Origin: a virus
IMG/VR virus record: IMGVR_UViG_3300025840_004406
Coordinates: 1-20,568 of that record
Direction: 5' to 3' (one strand)
Length of the DNA: 20,568 nucleotides
Within the stretch, counting starts at the first letter, position 1; the number at the start of each line of letters is the position of its first letter. The position numbers and the translations under genes are program-made. The notes under the pieces were generated by a model. That model worked only from the letters and a program-made list of their open reading frames with translations, had not been told where the DNA came from and did not search any database. Positions 1-5,803 of the stretch are shown here, piece by piece.

Positions 1-4
1 CTCA

Positions 5-373
5 TTAATCTCTCTGTTTGCGGTAAACATCACCAACTACTTCGGCAACATTTAATGTATTAGGTTTATCATCAGATACTGCTAAACAGCCTTTTGGGTC
101 TACTTTCCATACTTCTGCTTGGTTGTCATCACTTTCAAATCTGTCGTCTTTCAACTTCATTGCCTCAGTCCAACGTCCATATTCAACATACACCCATTGT
201 CCTGGTGTTATCCAATCTATGTCTGGACCTACTTCAAATACTTTGAACCATCTAGGAACAATACCTTCCTCTTTGCCACTAGTGTTTTGAATAATGATTC
301 CACCCTGGGTAACTTGCTCACCAAAGTCGCCGTCAACACAAAGTATGTTATCGTTAATTGCTCTTATTTTCAT
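5..373 (-). CDS. GroES-like co-chaperonin (T4 gp31 analogue)
   Basis: This 122-aa protein has the length and layout of a Cpn10/GroES subunit. An N-terminal strand (MKIRAINDNILCV) is followed by a mobile-loop-like stretch around residues 18-35 (FGEQVTQGGIIIQNTSGKEE). A V-x-EVGP turn and a 'PGQWVYVEYGRWTEAM' strand pair come next, where GroES has 'VGD.V.F..GYG...'. T4 replaces host GroES with gp31 for capsid-protein folding, and marine T4-like phages carry short GroES-like proteins, so a role with host GroEL is likely. The C-terminal 35 residues have no counterpart in GroES. The ATG has AGGAT upstream at about 7 nt. The start overlaps the preceding gene by 20 nt, so it is probably the last gene visible of this operon. 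Confidence 0.7.
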   Translation of the reverse strand: MKIRAINDNILCVDGDFGEQVTQGGIIIQNTSGKEEGIVPRWFKVFEVGPDIDWITPGQWVYVEYGRWTEAMKLKDDRFESDDNQAEVWKVDPKGCLAVSDDKPNTLNVAEVVGDVYRKQRD

Positions 374-728
374 TCTTTATCCTGTTAAGTGCCATTTGTG
401 ATTTGAGAACATCTTTAAGATCTTCATCATTCTCAAATATATCTAGCACTGCAAGAACTTTTTCAATAGTTTTTTCGGTCAACTCATACTTGCCTATTTT
501 AACTGGCAAGTCTTCAAATAAGTTGTCGGTATTGATATTAATGTCCTTGTAAGAAAATCCTAATGGGTCAAATGAATCATTAGTGGTTGTAACTGTGATA
601 TTGTCTCCGGTGCTGTACGAATAATATTCGCTGTCGCACATATCGATAGGTGTACTGATTGTGAAGGTATCTTCATAATCGGTAATAGTGATAGGGTTTT
701 CAAATTCTAAGTCTAGTTGTTTGCTCAA
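354..728 (-). CDS. conserved-looking phage protein, unknown function
   Basis: I do not recognise this 124-aa acidic protein. The N-terminal two thirds is rich in Thr, Ser, Asp and aromatic residues, with alternating beta-type patterns. The last 50 residues look helical (LTEKTIEKVLAVLDIFENDEDL). The start appears to be TTG, overlapping the previous stop as TTGA; the next in-frame Met is residue 28, inside the beta-like region. It sits between two genes with which it overlaps, so it is co-translated with the GroES-like protein. No membrane segment or cysteine cluster is present. Confidence 0.65.
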   Translation of the reverse strand: MSKQLDLEFENPITITDYEDTFTISTPIDMCDSEYYSYSTGDNITVTTTNDSFDPLGFSYKDININTDNLFEDLPVKIGKYELTEKTIEKVLAVLDIFENDEDLKDVLKSQMALNRIKNENKSN

Positions 729-1249
729 GGTGCGTCTTCCTCTCGGTAGTAAGGAACCATTTCTATGTCACCGTTAGGTAATTCTACTTCCTTATAACCC
801 AGAGGTTGTTGCTCGTCGAAGTCCTCGCCTTCAGGTGGAGTTGGTTCATCAAATGATTCTGTGTCATGTTCATCTTTGTTGTCAAAACCTGCACTGGCAT
901 CGTTGAATACTTCTTGAACTGTTTCTGTAACAGATGGCTCAGTAGAAGTACGAACATTTTCTGATGCTGTTTTTGCAGTTTTAACATCATTCATTGCTGG
1001 ATCAGTATCAGGTGATAGTTTTTTAGACTCTCCCTTTAGACTGACTTTGTCACTACTAACAGTTTCTGTTTTAGCATAAGTTGAACGCACTCTATCTTCA
1101 GCAGATTGAACTATCTGATTTCTGTCGCCTAACTTATCACCTTTGGCATTCACACCCATGTTACCTAATGCTCGGCTACTTGGGTTTTGTTGTGCCATAA
1201 GTGCATCAAAGTCAATTGGTGCACCTCTGTTAGTTTTTCTTGTTACCAT
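725..1249 (-). CDS. acidic, largely disordered phage protein
   Basis: This 174-aa protein opens with a basic conserved-looking segment (KTNRGAPIDFDALMAQQNP, then GNMGVNAKGDKLG). It continues into a long Ser/Thr/Glu/Asp-rich low-complexity tract (about residues 50-150) and ends in a short ordered tail (YKEVELPNGDIEMVPYYRE). I recall similar N-termini in marine T4-like phages, but no function is known to me. The disordered middle and ordered ends suggest a linker or assembly partner. Its ATG overlaps the upstream stop by one base (TAATG). Confidence 0.65.
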   Translation of the reverse strand: MVTRKTNRGAPIDFDALMAQQNPSSRALGNMGVNAKGDKLGDRNQIVQSAEDRVRSTYAKTETVSSDKVSLKGESKKLSPDTDPAMNDVKTAKTASENVRTSTEPSVTETVQEVFNDASAGFDNKDEHDTESFDEPTPPEGEDFDEQQPLGYKEVELPNGDIEMVPYYREEDAP

Positions 1250-1719
1250 TATTTCAAAAACTCTCTTAAATCTAAGTTATATTTTATACTGTCTACTTTA
1301 TGTATACCTAGTAAAAACAGCACATAACTTGCAACACTACTGCCTCTGCCAACACCCCAAACAAGGTTGTTCTTACGCATTGTGTCTATAATATATATCA
1401 AAAGTTGCAGTACAGGATATAGGTTCCTGGCCTTAAATTCACCTAATTCCATATCTACTCTGGCGGTTATGATTTTTAAGTCTTGTCCTGACTCTGGAAT
1501 CAAGTTCTTTATATGTTGTTCTATGTCTAACTCTTTATAGTAACTAGGAATGTTAAACTCTTTACTCCAATTGCCATCTTTGCTAATTGGCATGATGTTA
1601 AGTTCTTCGCAGATACTGTTATAATTATTTACAACATCTTCTAAAAAAGGAACTTCTTGTATAGATTTACTTCTATACAATAATTCAATACCTACTTGTT
1701 CTTCATTTAGAATATGCAT
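1249..1719 (-). CDS. DNA polymerase III alpha (C-family)-like fragment, no catalytic Asp motif
   Basis: The C-terminal 45 residues of this 156-aa protein match the phosphate-binding part of bacterial replicative polymerases (DnaE/PolC). A helix, a 'WGVGRGSSVASYVLFLLG' stretch and 'HKVDSIKYNLDLREFL' line up with the family's G-P-GRGS-x-GS-L-YxLGIT-x-xDP-xxY-L-FERFL. In full-length enzymes (about 1,100 aa) this is followed by the PDFDID catalytic aspartates. Here the protein stops exactly before them, so it cannot be a polymerase. The first 100 residues are unassigned but could be a remnant of the preceding region. It may be a domesticated nucleotide-binding piece or an inhibitor or adaptor of the host clamp/polymerase; both are inference. 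A sigma70-like promoter ends 6 nt before the ATG and no Shine-Dalgarno is visible. Confidence 0.6.
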   Translation of the reverse strand: MHILNEEQVGIELLYRSKSIQEVPFLEDVVNNYNSICEELNIMPISKDGNWSKEFNIPSYYKELDIEQHIKNLIPESGQDLKIITARVDMELGEFKARNLYPVLQLLIYIIDTMRKNNLVWGVGRGSSVASYVLFLLGIHKVDSIKYNLDLREFLK

Positions 1720-1725
1720 AATGTT

Positions 1726-1754
1726 ATTTTAACTTAAAAATTTATTTTTGTCAA
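1726..1754 (-). promoter_or_regulatory. sigma70-like promoter for the Pol III-like gene
   Basis: On the minus strand TTGACA (1749-1754) is followed after exactly 17 bp by TAAAAT (1726-1731), a 6/6 and 5/6 match to the bacterial consensus. The -35 box overlaps the stop codon region of the preceding gene. Only six bases separate the -10 box from the ATG at 1719, so transcription would begin at or next to the A of ATG. Confidence 0.65.
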
Positions 1755-2488
1755 ACATTTTTTTCAGGTTTTTTCTTGCTAAAATCAACTTTGATTAATT
1801 CACCTGGTTCTGACTTGGATACTTTTTGCCAAGCCTCTAAAATTTCTATTTCTATCTCTCTGAATGTTTCAGTGTTACGTTTTTCAACCTCATCAAATTT
1901 TTCTTGCCACTCTTTGTATTCCTCATCAGTTTCTGCAATTTTGTCAGCAGTACTAATGTCATTTCTAAACCACCAAGGAACTTGCCAGTAACTTTTATCT
2001 GTTACCCATTCATTGATAGCCGGCAACTCCATGTATGCCTCTTTGTTATCATGATTATACTCATACATCATGTTCTCATTGATGTCTTCTAATTTGACCG
2101 TTTCAATTACAGTATCAGTACCAGTAATTGTGTTTAGTTTACAGTGTAACATTGCACACAATGTTTGCTCTGATGTATCTGGTAATGCTATAAAATTGTT
2201 TTCTATGCCTTTGAATATTTTATCAACATCTAATTTATTATCCTTCATTACGTAAATAACACTTTTGTTAAGAACGCCTTCTAATAATGTTAATGCTTTT
2301 GCAAAACTAACGTTTTGTTGCTTTTGTGCAAACAATACACTTTCATCGTCCATGTTGTTCACACCTGTATACATTGTGAATGAAAAATTGTATTCATTTA
2401 TTTCAAATGTTTTTGTTAAATCGTCTAATAGTATAAACTTCAGTGGTGTTGTTTTTTGTAATGTGAATCTATTTTCCATTGGTATCAT
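1751..2488 (-). CDS. phage protein of unknown function, 245 aa
   Basis: I do not recognise this protein. The N-terminal half is beta-rich (FTLQKTTPLKFILLDDL, then YNFSFTMYTGV). The C-terminal half is helical and strongly charged, with 'YKEWQEKFDEVEKRNTE' typical of a coiled coil, and ends in a Lys-rich tail. Two starts are possible. ATG at 2488 has AGG five bases upstream; ATG at 2479 (MENRF) places GGAAAGG about nine bases upstream. It overlaps the previous gene by about 20 nt. Confidence 0.6.
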   Translation of the reverse strand: MIPMENRFTLQKTTPLKFILLDDLTKTFEINEYNFSFTMYTGVNNMDDESVLFAQKQQNVSFAKALTLLEGVLNKSVIYVMKDNKLDVDKIFKGIENNFIALPDTSEQTLCAMLHCKLNTITGTDTVIETVKLEDINENMMYEYNHDNKEAYMELPAINEWVTDKSYWQVPWWFRNDISTADKIAETDEEYKEWQEKFDEVEKRNTETFREIEIEILEAWQKVSKSEPGELIKVDFSKKKPEKNV

Positions 2489-2783
2489 CCTTTCCTAAGT
2501 AAGATCTCACAATTTCTATCATTAGTTCATCTTTACTGTATTCATCAGGAATGTAATCAACACTTTCCATTTCGCCAATGTCTATAACAGTATCTTCCTT
2601 CTTTACTCTTGATTTGAAAAGGGAATCTTGGTATGCTTGGTTAGCCAAATCTAGCATACCTTGTAGTTGTCCTGCAACTGGAGATGTAGGTGATGTACTT
2701 AGCAAACGTTTTGTTATTTTATCAATTTCTGTTACTAACTTATCTTCTGATAATTTGTTAACGTAATCATAATAATCAAACAT
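2469..2783 (-). CDS. small phage protein, mostly helical, unknown function
   Basis: This 104-aa protein starts with a helical Lys/Glu-rich region (SEDKLVTEIDKITKRLL). It has a Ser/Thr/Pro-containing loop, another helix (GQLQGMLDLANQAYQ) and an acidic C-terminal part ending in a helix (SKDELMIEIVRSYLG). I have an impression of similar proteins in marine T4-like phages but no function. It overlaps both neighbours (8 nt upstream, about 20 nt downstream), so it is part of the same translational chain. Confidence 0.6.
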   Translation of the reverse strand: MFDYYDYVNKLSEDKLVTEIDKITKRLLSTSPTSPVAGQLQGMLDLANQAYQDSLFKSRVKKEDTVIDIGEMESVDYIPDEYSKDELMIEIVRSYLGKDDTNGK

Positions 2784-3099
2784 CTTTTATATAATCCTTT
2801 GCAATACTTAACTTACTTATCGCCGCCATGTCGGATGAACGAAAGCGAATCTGGCCGCTTTTTAATTGAAAGTCCCACAAATCTTGTAATCCATAGTCCA
2901 GCAAAATTTTTCTTAATTCTCTGTCAGACTTTCCTCTGATTAACATATACTTGTTTGGCCGCCATTGAATCCAGCATTCTGCAAAGTATGCTGTGCGTTC
3001 TGTGAGAGTAGGATTAAGTTTTCCAAAAGCCTCTAACATCTTATCGTCAGAGAACATACGGTTATATGTTGAACTGCGTTTAAGTTTAGTTTCGCTCAT
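2776..3099 (-). CDS. small basic phage protein, unknown function
   Basis: This 107-aa protein is basic and helical, with many Arg and Lys residues (TKLKRSSTYNRMF, RGKSDRELRKILLDYGL, KSGQIRFRSSDM). The composition would suit nucleic-acid binding, but no named domain is visible. It starts with ATG inside the end of the VOC-like gene (14-nt overlap) and runs into the next gene with an 8-nt overlap. Confidence 0.6.
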   Translation of the reverse strand: MSETKLKRSSTYNRMFSDDKMLEAFGKLNPTLTERTAYFAECWIQWRPNKYMLIRGKSDRELRKILLDYGLQDLWDFQLKSGQIRFRSSDMAAISKLSIAKDYIKDV

Positions 3100-3934
3100 A
3101 GTGAGTTAAAATTGTGTTTTCAAGTATGTGTATAGTTTGTTTTCTCTGTCTAAATATCACGTCTAAATTTGGCAATGGTTTAACAACTTTATTTTCAATA
3201 CTGTAAGAGTTCTCATTACCAAACGCCAAGCAGTTATAAGAATTAATTTTGTAATTCATATTACCAAAGTTATCAACTTGTGCATTTTTATAATCTTTTA
3301 GATCAAGACTGTTAACAATAAAACTAGCAGTTGAAGAAAAAACATCGTTAGTATCAAGAATTATTGCAGGAACTTCATTGTCAACTTTTAATCTATCAAT
3401 CATGATGCTAAATCTATTATTGTTGCTTACCAAAGTATTATATGCTTCTCCCTGTTTGGTAAACTTGAAGCCTATGTCTTGATAGTGATCCATTACCTGT
3501 CTGTGATGTTGATTATACACAATGCCTGTTATGCGTTGTAACTCAGGTTTAGAAAAAGAAGGTAAGTCATATACTTTATGTCTTGACAATATATTTCTGA
3601 TTTTTGTATATTCTTCCTCATCAACAAACAGACTTCTAAATCCTGTTGAATTATCGAGGATATACATTGCTAAATCATCGTCATATTTGACAGGTAAGTG
3701 TTTGATATCATCTAATGTGGTAACAAAGCCTATACCAGAAATACCATCCTTTTCTGCGTTATCTGATCTACTTAACAGTATGATTGCATTTTTTTGAGTC
3801 CACAGTTGAGCATTATTTGTCTCACTTGAGGTACGCATACGAAAACCTAAAGCGGCAAGTTGCTCTCCTATATATTCATCTGAATATCTATTAGGATTAT
3901 AAGTGTATTCTAAAAATGCGTATTCTGATGTCAT
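3086..3934 (-). CDS. VOC-fold-like (4-HPPD-like) protein, tentative
   Basis: The first 80 of 282 residues read like the N-terminal module of the vicinal oxygen chelate/4-hydroxyphenylpyruvate dioxygenase superfamily. They show 'FLEYTYNP', an alpha-helix ending in 'LAALGFRMR', then 'AQLWTQKNAIILLS' and 'GISGIGFVT'. The family pattern is FxEFx..., LGF, S/N-xxLWrQGxInxVL and G-xG-xxFxV. A second, weaker copy of the order appears at about residues 145-215 (a D-x-GF-x-F motif, then 'NRFSIMIDRL', 'VPAIILDTND'), as expected for tandem modules. The metal ligands (two His and a Glu in HPPD) cannot be assigned by eye, so it may be non-enzymatic. Its ATG overlaps the A-type carrier stop (ATGA). It could instead be an unrelated phage protein. 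Confidence 0.4.
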   Translation of the reverse strand: MTSEYAFLEYTYNPNRYSDEYIGEQLAALGFRMRTSSETNNAQLWTQKNAIILLSRSDNAEKDGISGIGFVTTLDDIKHLPVKYDDDLAMYILDNSTGFRSLFVDEEEYTKIRNILSRHKVYDLPSFSKPELQRITGIVYNQHHRQVMDHYQDIGFKFTKQGEAYNTLVSNNNRFSIMIDRLKVDNEVPAIILDTNDVFSSTASFIVNSLDLKDYKNAQVDNFGNMNYKINSYNCLAFGNENSYSIENKVVKPLPNLDVIFRQRKQTIHILENTILTHYERN

Positions 3935-4296
3935 ATCTTAAATGTTACTGATTCACCACAACCACATGCACTGTCCGCAAGTGGAGCCTTTATTTCTATG
4001 TGTTGTCCAGCAATGCCAGTAACCAATTCAATGGTACTACCTGCTAGATATTCTTTGCTCAAAGTATCTAGATAAAATGTCCAACCAGTGTATTCTTTGC
4101 TGTAGTCAGTTAAATTTATATCAGATATGTCTTTGACTAACTTCCAGTCATACATAAATCCTGCACAACCGCCACCAGTTAAACTTAACTTAATACCTAT
4201 AGCATCTGCTTCTTCAGTTTGAATAAGAAAATGTCGCTGGGCACTTTCTGTTAAGGTTACAAGATCTTGCTTTGGGTTAAATGTTTTCACTTCCAT
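3931..4296 (-). CDS. A-type iron-sulfur carrier (IscA/SufA/HesB family)
   Basis: A-type carriers receive Fe-S clusters from scaffolds and pass them to apo-proteins. From the ATG at 4296 the protein is 121 aa and has all three family cysteines: C44 in 'LTGGGCAGFMYDW', and C111 and C113 in 'DSACGCGESVTF'. The family is normally about 105-120 aa. The frame stays open 24 codons further upstream to a TTG inside clpP, but those residues are not family-like, so I take the ATG; its ribosome-binding site is weak. It lies directly downstream of clpP and close to a SufE-like gene, so they probably share a transcript. It would act in the host cytoplasm, most likely maturing host or phage Fe-S enzymes during infection. 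Confidence 0.9.
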   Translation of the reverse strand: MEVKTFNPKQDLVTLTESAQRHFLIQTEEADAIGIKLSLTGGGCAGFMYDWKLVKDISDINLTDYSKEYTGWTFYLDTLSKEYLAGSTIELVTGIAGQHIEIKAPLADSACGCGESVTFKI

Positions 4297-4342
4297 ACTA
4301 CTATTTAACCAAATAAATGCATTGTTTAAGTAGTATGTGATA

Positions 4343-4930
4343 TCAACGACTTGTGATAATTTCGTCAACTAAGCCAAAGTCTAATGCCTCTTGAGCATTC
4401 ATAAAGTTATCACGATCCATTGCTGATTCGAACTCTTCGTATGTTTTTCCCTTGGTATTGTGTTTAACGTATGCTTCTGTGAGCTCACGTTTAATACGCA
4501 TAATTTCATTTGCACGAATTTGGATGTCGCTGGCTTGTCCTTGAGCACCACCTAGTGGTTGATGAATCATGTGTCTTGCTCCTGGCAACATAAAACGTTT
4601 ACCTGGTGCACCTGCGTTAGCAAGAAATGAACCCATGCTGGCCGCTTGTCCCATTACAATAGTTGATACTTCTGGCTTGATGTATTGCATTGTGTCGTAC
4701 ATGGCCATGCCTGCTGTTACAACACCTCCTGGTGAGTTGATATAAAAGTTAATATCAGTATCAGGGTCATCTGCTTCTAGGAAAAGTAACTGAGCACAAA
4801 TGCTATTTGACACTGCGTCATTAACTTCTCCATTTAAGAAAACAATTCTTTCTTTTAATAGACGACTGTAGATATCATAACTACGTTCGCCTGCCGATGT
4901 TTTTTCGATTACGTATGGAACAAAATTCAT
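4343..4930 (-). CDS. clpP: ClpP-type ATP-dependent protease subunit
   Basis: At 195 aa this is a full-length ClpP serine peptidase. The catalytic triad is intact: Ser98 in 'GQAASMGSF', His123 in 'MIHQPLGG' and Asp174 in 'MDRDNFMN'. The oxyanion-loop sequence '[19 protein letters not shown]' is canonical. The N-terminus ('[23 protein letters not shown]') carries the family's axial-loop and processing region, so the product should form or join a tetradecamer with ClpX/ClpA-type unfoldases. No phage unfoldase is visible, so use of the host ATPase is likely. A sigma70-like promoter lies just upstream and the ATG has ACAGG at about 9 nt. Confidence 0.95.
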   Translation of the reverse strand: MNFVPYVIEKTSAGERSYDIYSRLLKERIVFLNGEVNDAVSNSICAQLLFLEADDPDTDINFYINSPGGVVTAGMAMYDTMQYIKPEVSTIVMGQAASMGSFLANAGAPGKRFMLPGARHMIHQPLGGAQGQASDIQIRANEIMRIKRELTEAYVKHNTKGKTYEEFESAMDRDNFMNAQEALDFGLVDEIITSR

Positions 4931-4956
4931 TTATATTACCTGTGTGTTAAATGTTA

Positions 4957-4985
4957 ATTGTATAACAGTTTATTAATTATGTCAA
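4957..4985 (-). promoter_or_regulatory. sigma70-like promoter for clpP
   Basis: On the minus strand TTGACA (4980-4985) and TACAAT (4957-4962) are separated by 17 bp, which is consensus -35 and 5/6 -10 with optimal spacing. The -35 box overlaps the end of the SufE-like gene. The predicted start near 4950 leaves about 20 nt of leader containing ACAGG before the clpP ATG. Confidence 0.65.
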
Positions 4986-5374
4986 GAACTTAATGCAATA
5001 CTGTAAATCTTATTAATAAATTTTTGAAATGATCTTTTTCTTTCAAATAATAAAAATTTTGTTACGTGTTCAAAATCTCTAAACTTTATTTGTAAGACTT
5101 CTTCTTTGGTTTTATTGCTATAGACATCAGTAAGTATCTTACCTAGGCCTCTCACAAATCTACTGTCACAGGCAAATGTAAATTCCAATTTCCTGTCAGC
5201 ATTTAAGTTACCTGCTATCCATACAGGCGCACTGCACCCTGCTACAAATGCAGTATCAACTCTTTCTTCTGATAATACTCTTGTATCAGGAGCAATTGAA
5301 TTGAGCCATTCTACGTATTCAGTAGGATTAGTAATTGGCATTGCTTGTTTTGTGTATTCTTGTAAGTCTGACAT
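4982..5374 (-). CDS. SufE-like sulfur acceptor protein
   Basis: SufE takes persulfide sulfur from the cysteine desulfurase SufS and passes it to the SufBCD scaffold. This 130-aa protein has the SufE core. The active cysteine is Cys47 in 'VAGCSAPVWIAG' (family pattern V-x-GC-x-S-x-VW). It is followed by a beta strand and 'DSRFVRGLGKILTDVYSNKT', matching the D-S-D-A-x-x-V-x-G-L-x-A-x-L...Y...TP motif, and then by C-terminal helices. It is slightly shorter than cellular SufE (about 138 aa), mainly at the N-terminus. No SufS or SufBCD is in the window, so it would have to plug into host enzymes. A TATAAATA late-type box lies 5 nt before the ATG. Confidence 0.85.
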   Translation of the reverse strand: MSDLQEYTKQAMPITNPTEYVEWLNSIAPDTRVLSEERVDTAFVAGCSAPVWIAGNLNADRKLEFTFACDSRFVRGLGKILTDVYSNKTKEEVLQIKFRDFEHVTKFLLFERKRSFQKFINKIYSIALSS

Positions 5375-5379
5375 ACTGA

Positions 5380-5387
5380 TATTTATA
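5380..5387 (-). promoter_or_regulatory. T4-type late promoter box TATAAATA
   Basis: An exact TATAAATA on the minus strand lies five bases upstream of the SufE-like ATG and just after a hairpin. T4-type late promoters consist of essentially this box about 10 bp before the transcription start, which would put the start at the ATG. Confidence 0.6.
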
Positions 5388-5400
5388 TCCTACATAAGGA

Positions 5401-5424
5401 TGAGGCCCACTAATGTGAGCCTCA
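5401..5424. terminator. perfect-stem hairpin between the small membrane ORF and the SufE-like gene
   Basis: TGAGGC-c-CAC-TAAT-GTG-a-GCCTCA forms a 9-bp stem with a single mismatch and a 4-nt loop. It is the last element before the late box of the next gene on the minus strand, suggesting termination or 3'-end protection of the upstream transcript. The minus-strand U-tract is poor (TCCTTATG); the plus-strand side has TCTTTT a few bases later. Confidence 0.5.
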
Positions 5425-5431
5425 GTGTCTT

Positions 5432-5593
5432 TTAGATTAGCGGTTGCATTGCCACCACCATCATCCACACTGTTACAGCAGAAAGAAAAGCCATTGCAAG
5501 GTCGTCACAAAATTGTCCATCGTTGCAGATGCGTTCTTTAATAGTGTTCACAGAGTCGAAGAGTGATGAAGCAACCTTGGTTAAGGTCGTCAT
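5432..5593 (-). CDS. 53-aa single-span membrane peptide
   Basis: A complete ORF: ATG at 5593 with GGAG seven bases upstream, TAA at 5432-5434. The N-terminal half is polar (KVASSLFDSVNTIKERI) with two cysteines at residues 23 and 29. The C-terminal half, about residues 32-52 (LAMAFLSAVTVWMMVVAMQP), is a convincing transmembrane helix. It is followed directly by the 5401-5424 hairpin. I do not recognise it. Small phage membrane peptides of this kind can act in lysis timing, superinfection exclusion or host-pump inhibition, but nothing here chooses among these. Confidence 0.6.
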   Translation of the reverse strand: MTTLTKVASSLFDSVNTIKERICNDGQFCDDLAMAFLSAVTVWMMVVAMQPLI

Positions 5594-5662
5594 GTGTATT
5601 CTCCAGTCCTAAATTAAATTTAGCAACTTCGTTCACTGCCTCTTACGAGCACAGCTCAGTGT

Positions 5663-5683
5663 AAAAAAAGTTCCTTAACTTTT
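5663..5683 (-). terminator. A/T-rich hairpin with U-tract in the leader
   Basis: On the minus strand AAAAGTT-AAGG-AACTTTT is a perfect 7-bp stem with a 4-nt loop and three further T residues, the layout of a weak rho-independent terminator. It lies upstream of the 53-aa ORF, so it would end a short RNA or attenuate that gene. Confidence 0.45.
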
Positions 5684-5748
5684 GTTGACCTTCATACACA
5701 TACATAGTGTAGGCTCAAGGGCCCGAAGCATCAGCATTTACATTGTTG

Positions 5749-5773
5749 TGGAAGGGAAGTGCCCTACCTTCCA
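5749..5773. other. 7-bp inverted repeat downstream of the radical SAM gene
   Basis: TGGAAGG at 5749-5755 pairs perfectly with CCTTCCA at 5767-5773 around an 11-nt loop. It begins about 30 nt after the radical SAM stop on the minus strand and has no U-tract, so it is more likely an RNA structural element than a terminator. Confidence 0.45.
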
Positions 5774-5778
5774 ATGGA

Positions 5779-5786
5779 TATTTATC
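5779..5786 (-). promoter_or_regulatory. late-type box GATAAATA
   Basis: NATAAATA-type box on the minus strand about 20 nt after the radical SAM stop. It could start a late transcript through the structured leader into the 53-aa ORF. Confidence 0.45.
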
Positions 5787-5803
5787 AATAGTTAAAACAT
5801 CAG

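Larger units (their letters stand above)
5594..5803 (-). other. 210-nt structured leader or intergenic region
   Basis: This is the longest intergenic stretch in the window apart from the divergent region. It begins with a GATAAATA late-type box next to the radical SAM stop. It carries a 7-bp hairpin (5749-5773), an imperfect GGGCCC-centred palindrome (about 5714-5730) and an A/T hairpin followed by U residues (5663-5683), and ends with the GGAG of the 53-aa ORF. No tRNA fold or ORF was found in it. It could be a long 5' leader, a small RNA, or both. Confidence 0.4.

Noticed and set aside
4297-4368. N-terminal extension of the A-type carrier starting at a TTG inside clpP
   Set aside because: The 24 extra residues are not family-like and the ATG at 4296 gives the normal length, although its ribosome-binding site is weak.
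5714-5730. GGGCCC-centred palindrome as an operator or restriction-avoidance site
   Set aside because: The arms are imperfect outside the 6-bp core and no second copy was found; it is reported only as part of the leader.
5594-5803. tRNA gene in the largest gap
   Set aside because: No cloverleaf with a T-arm GTTCRA-type sequence could be drawn on either strand; no tRNA was seen elsewhere in the window either.
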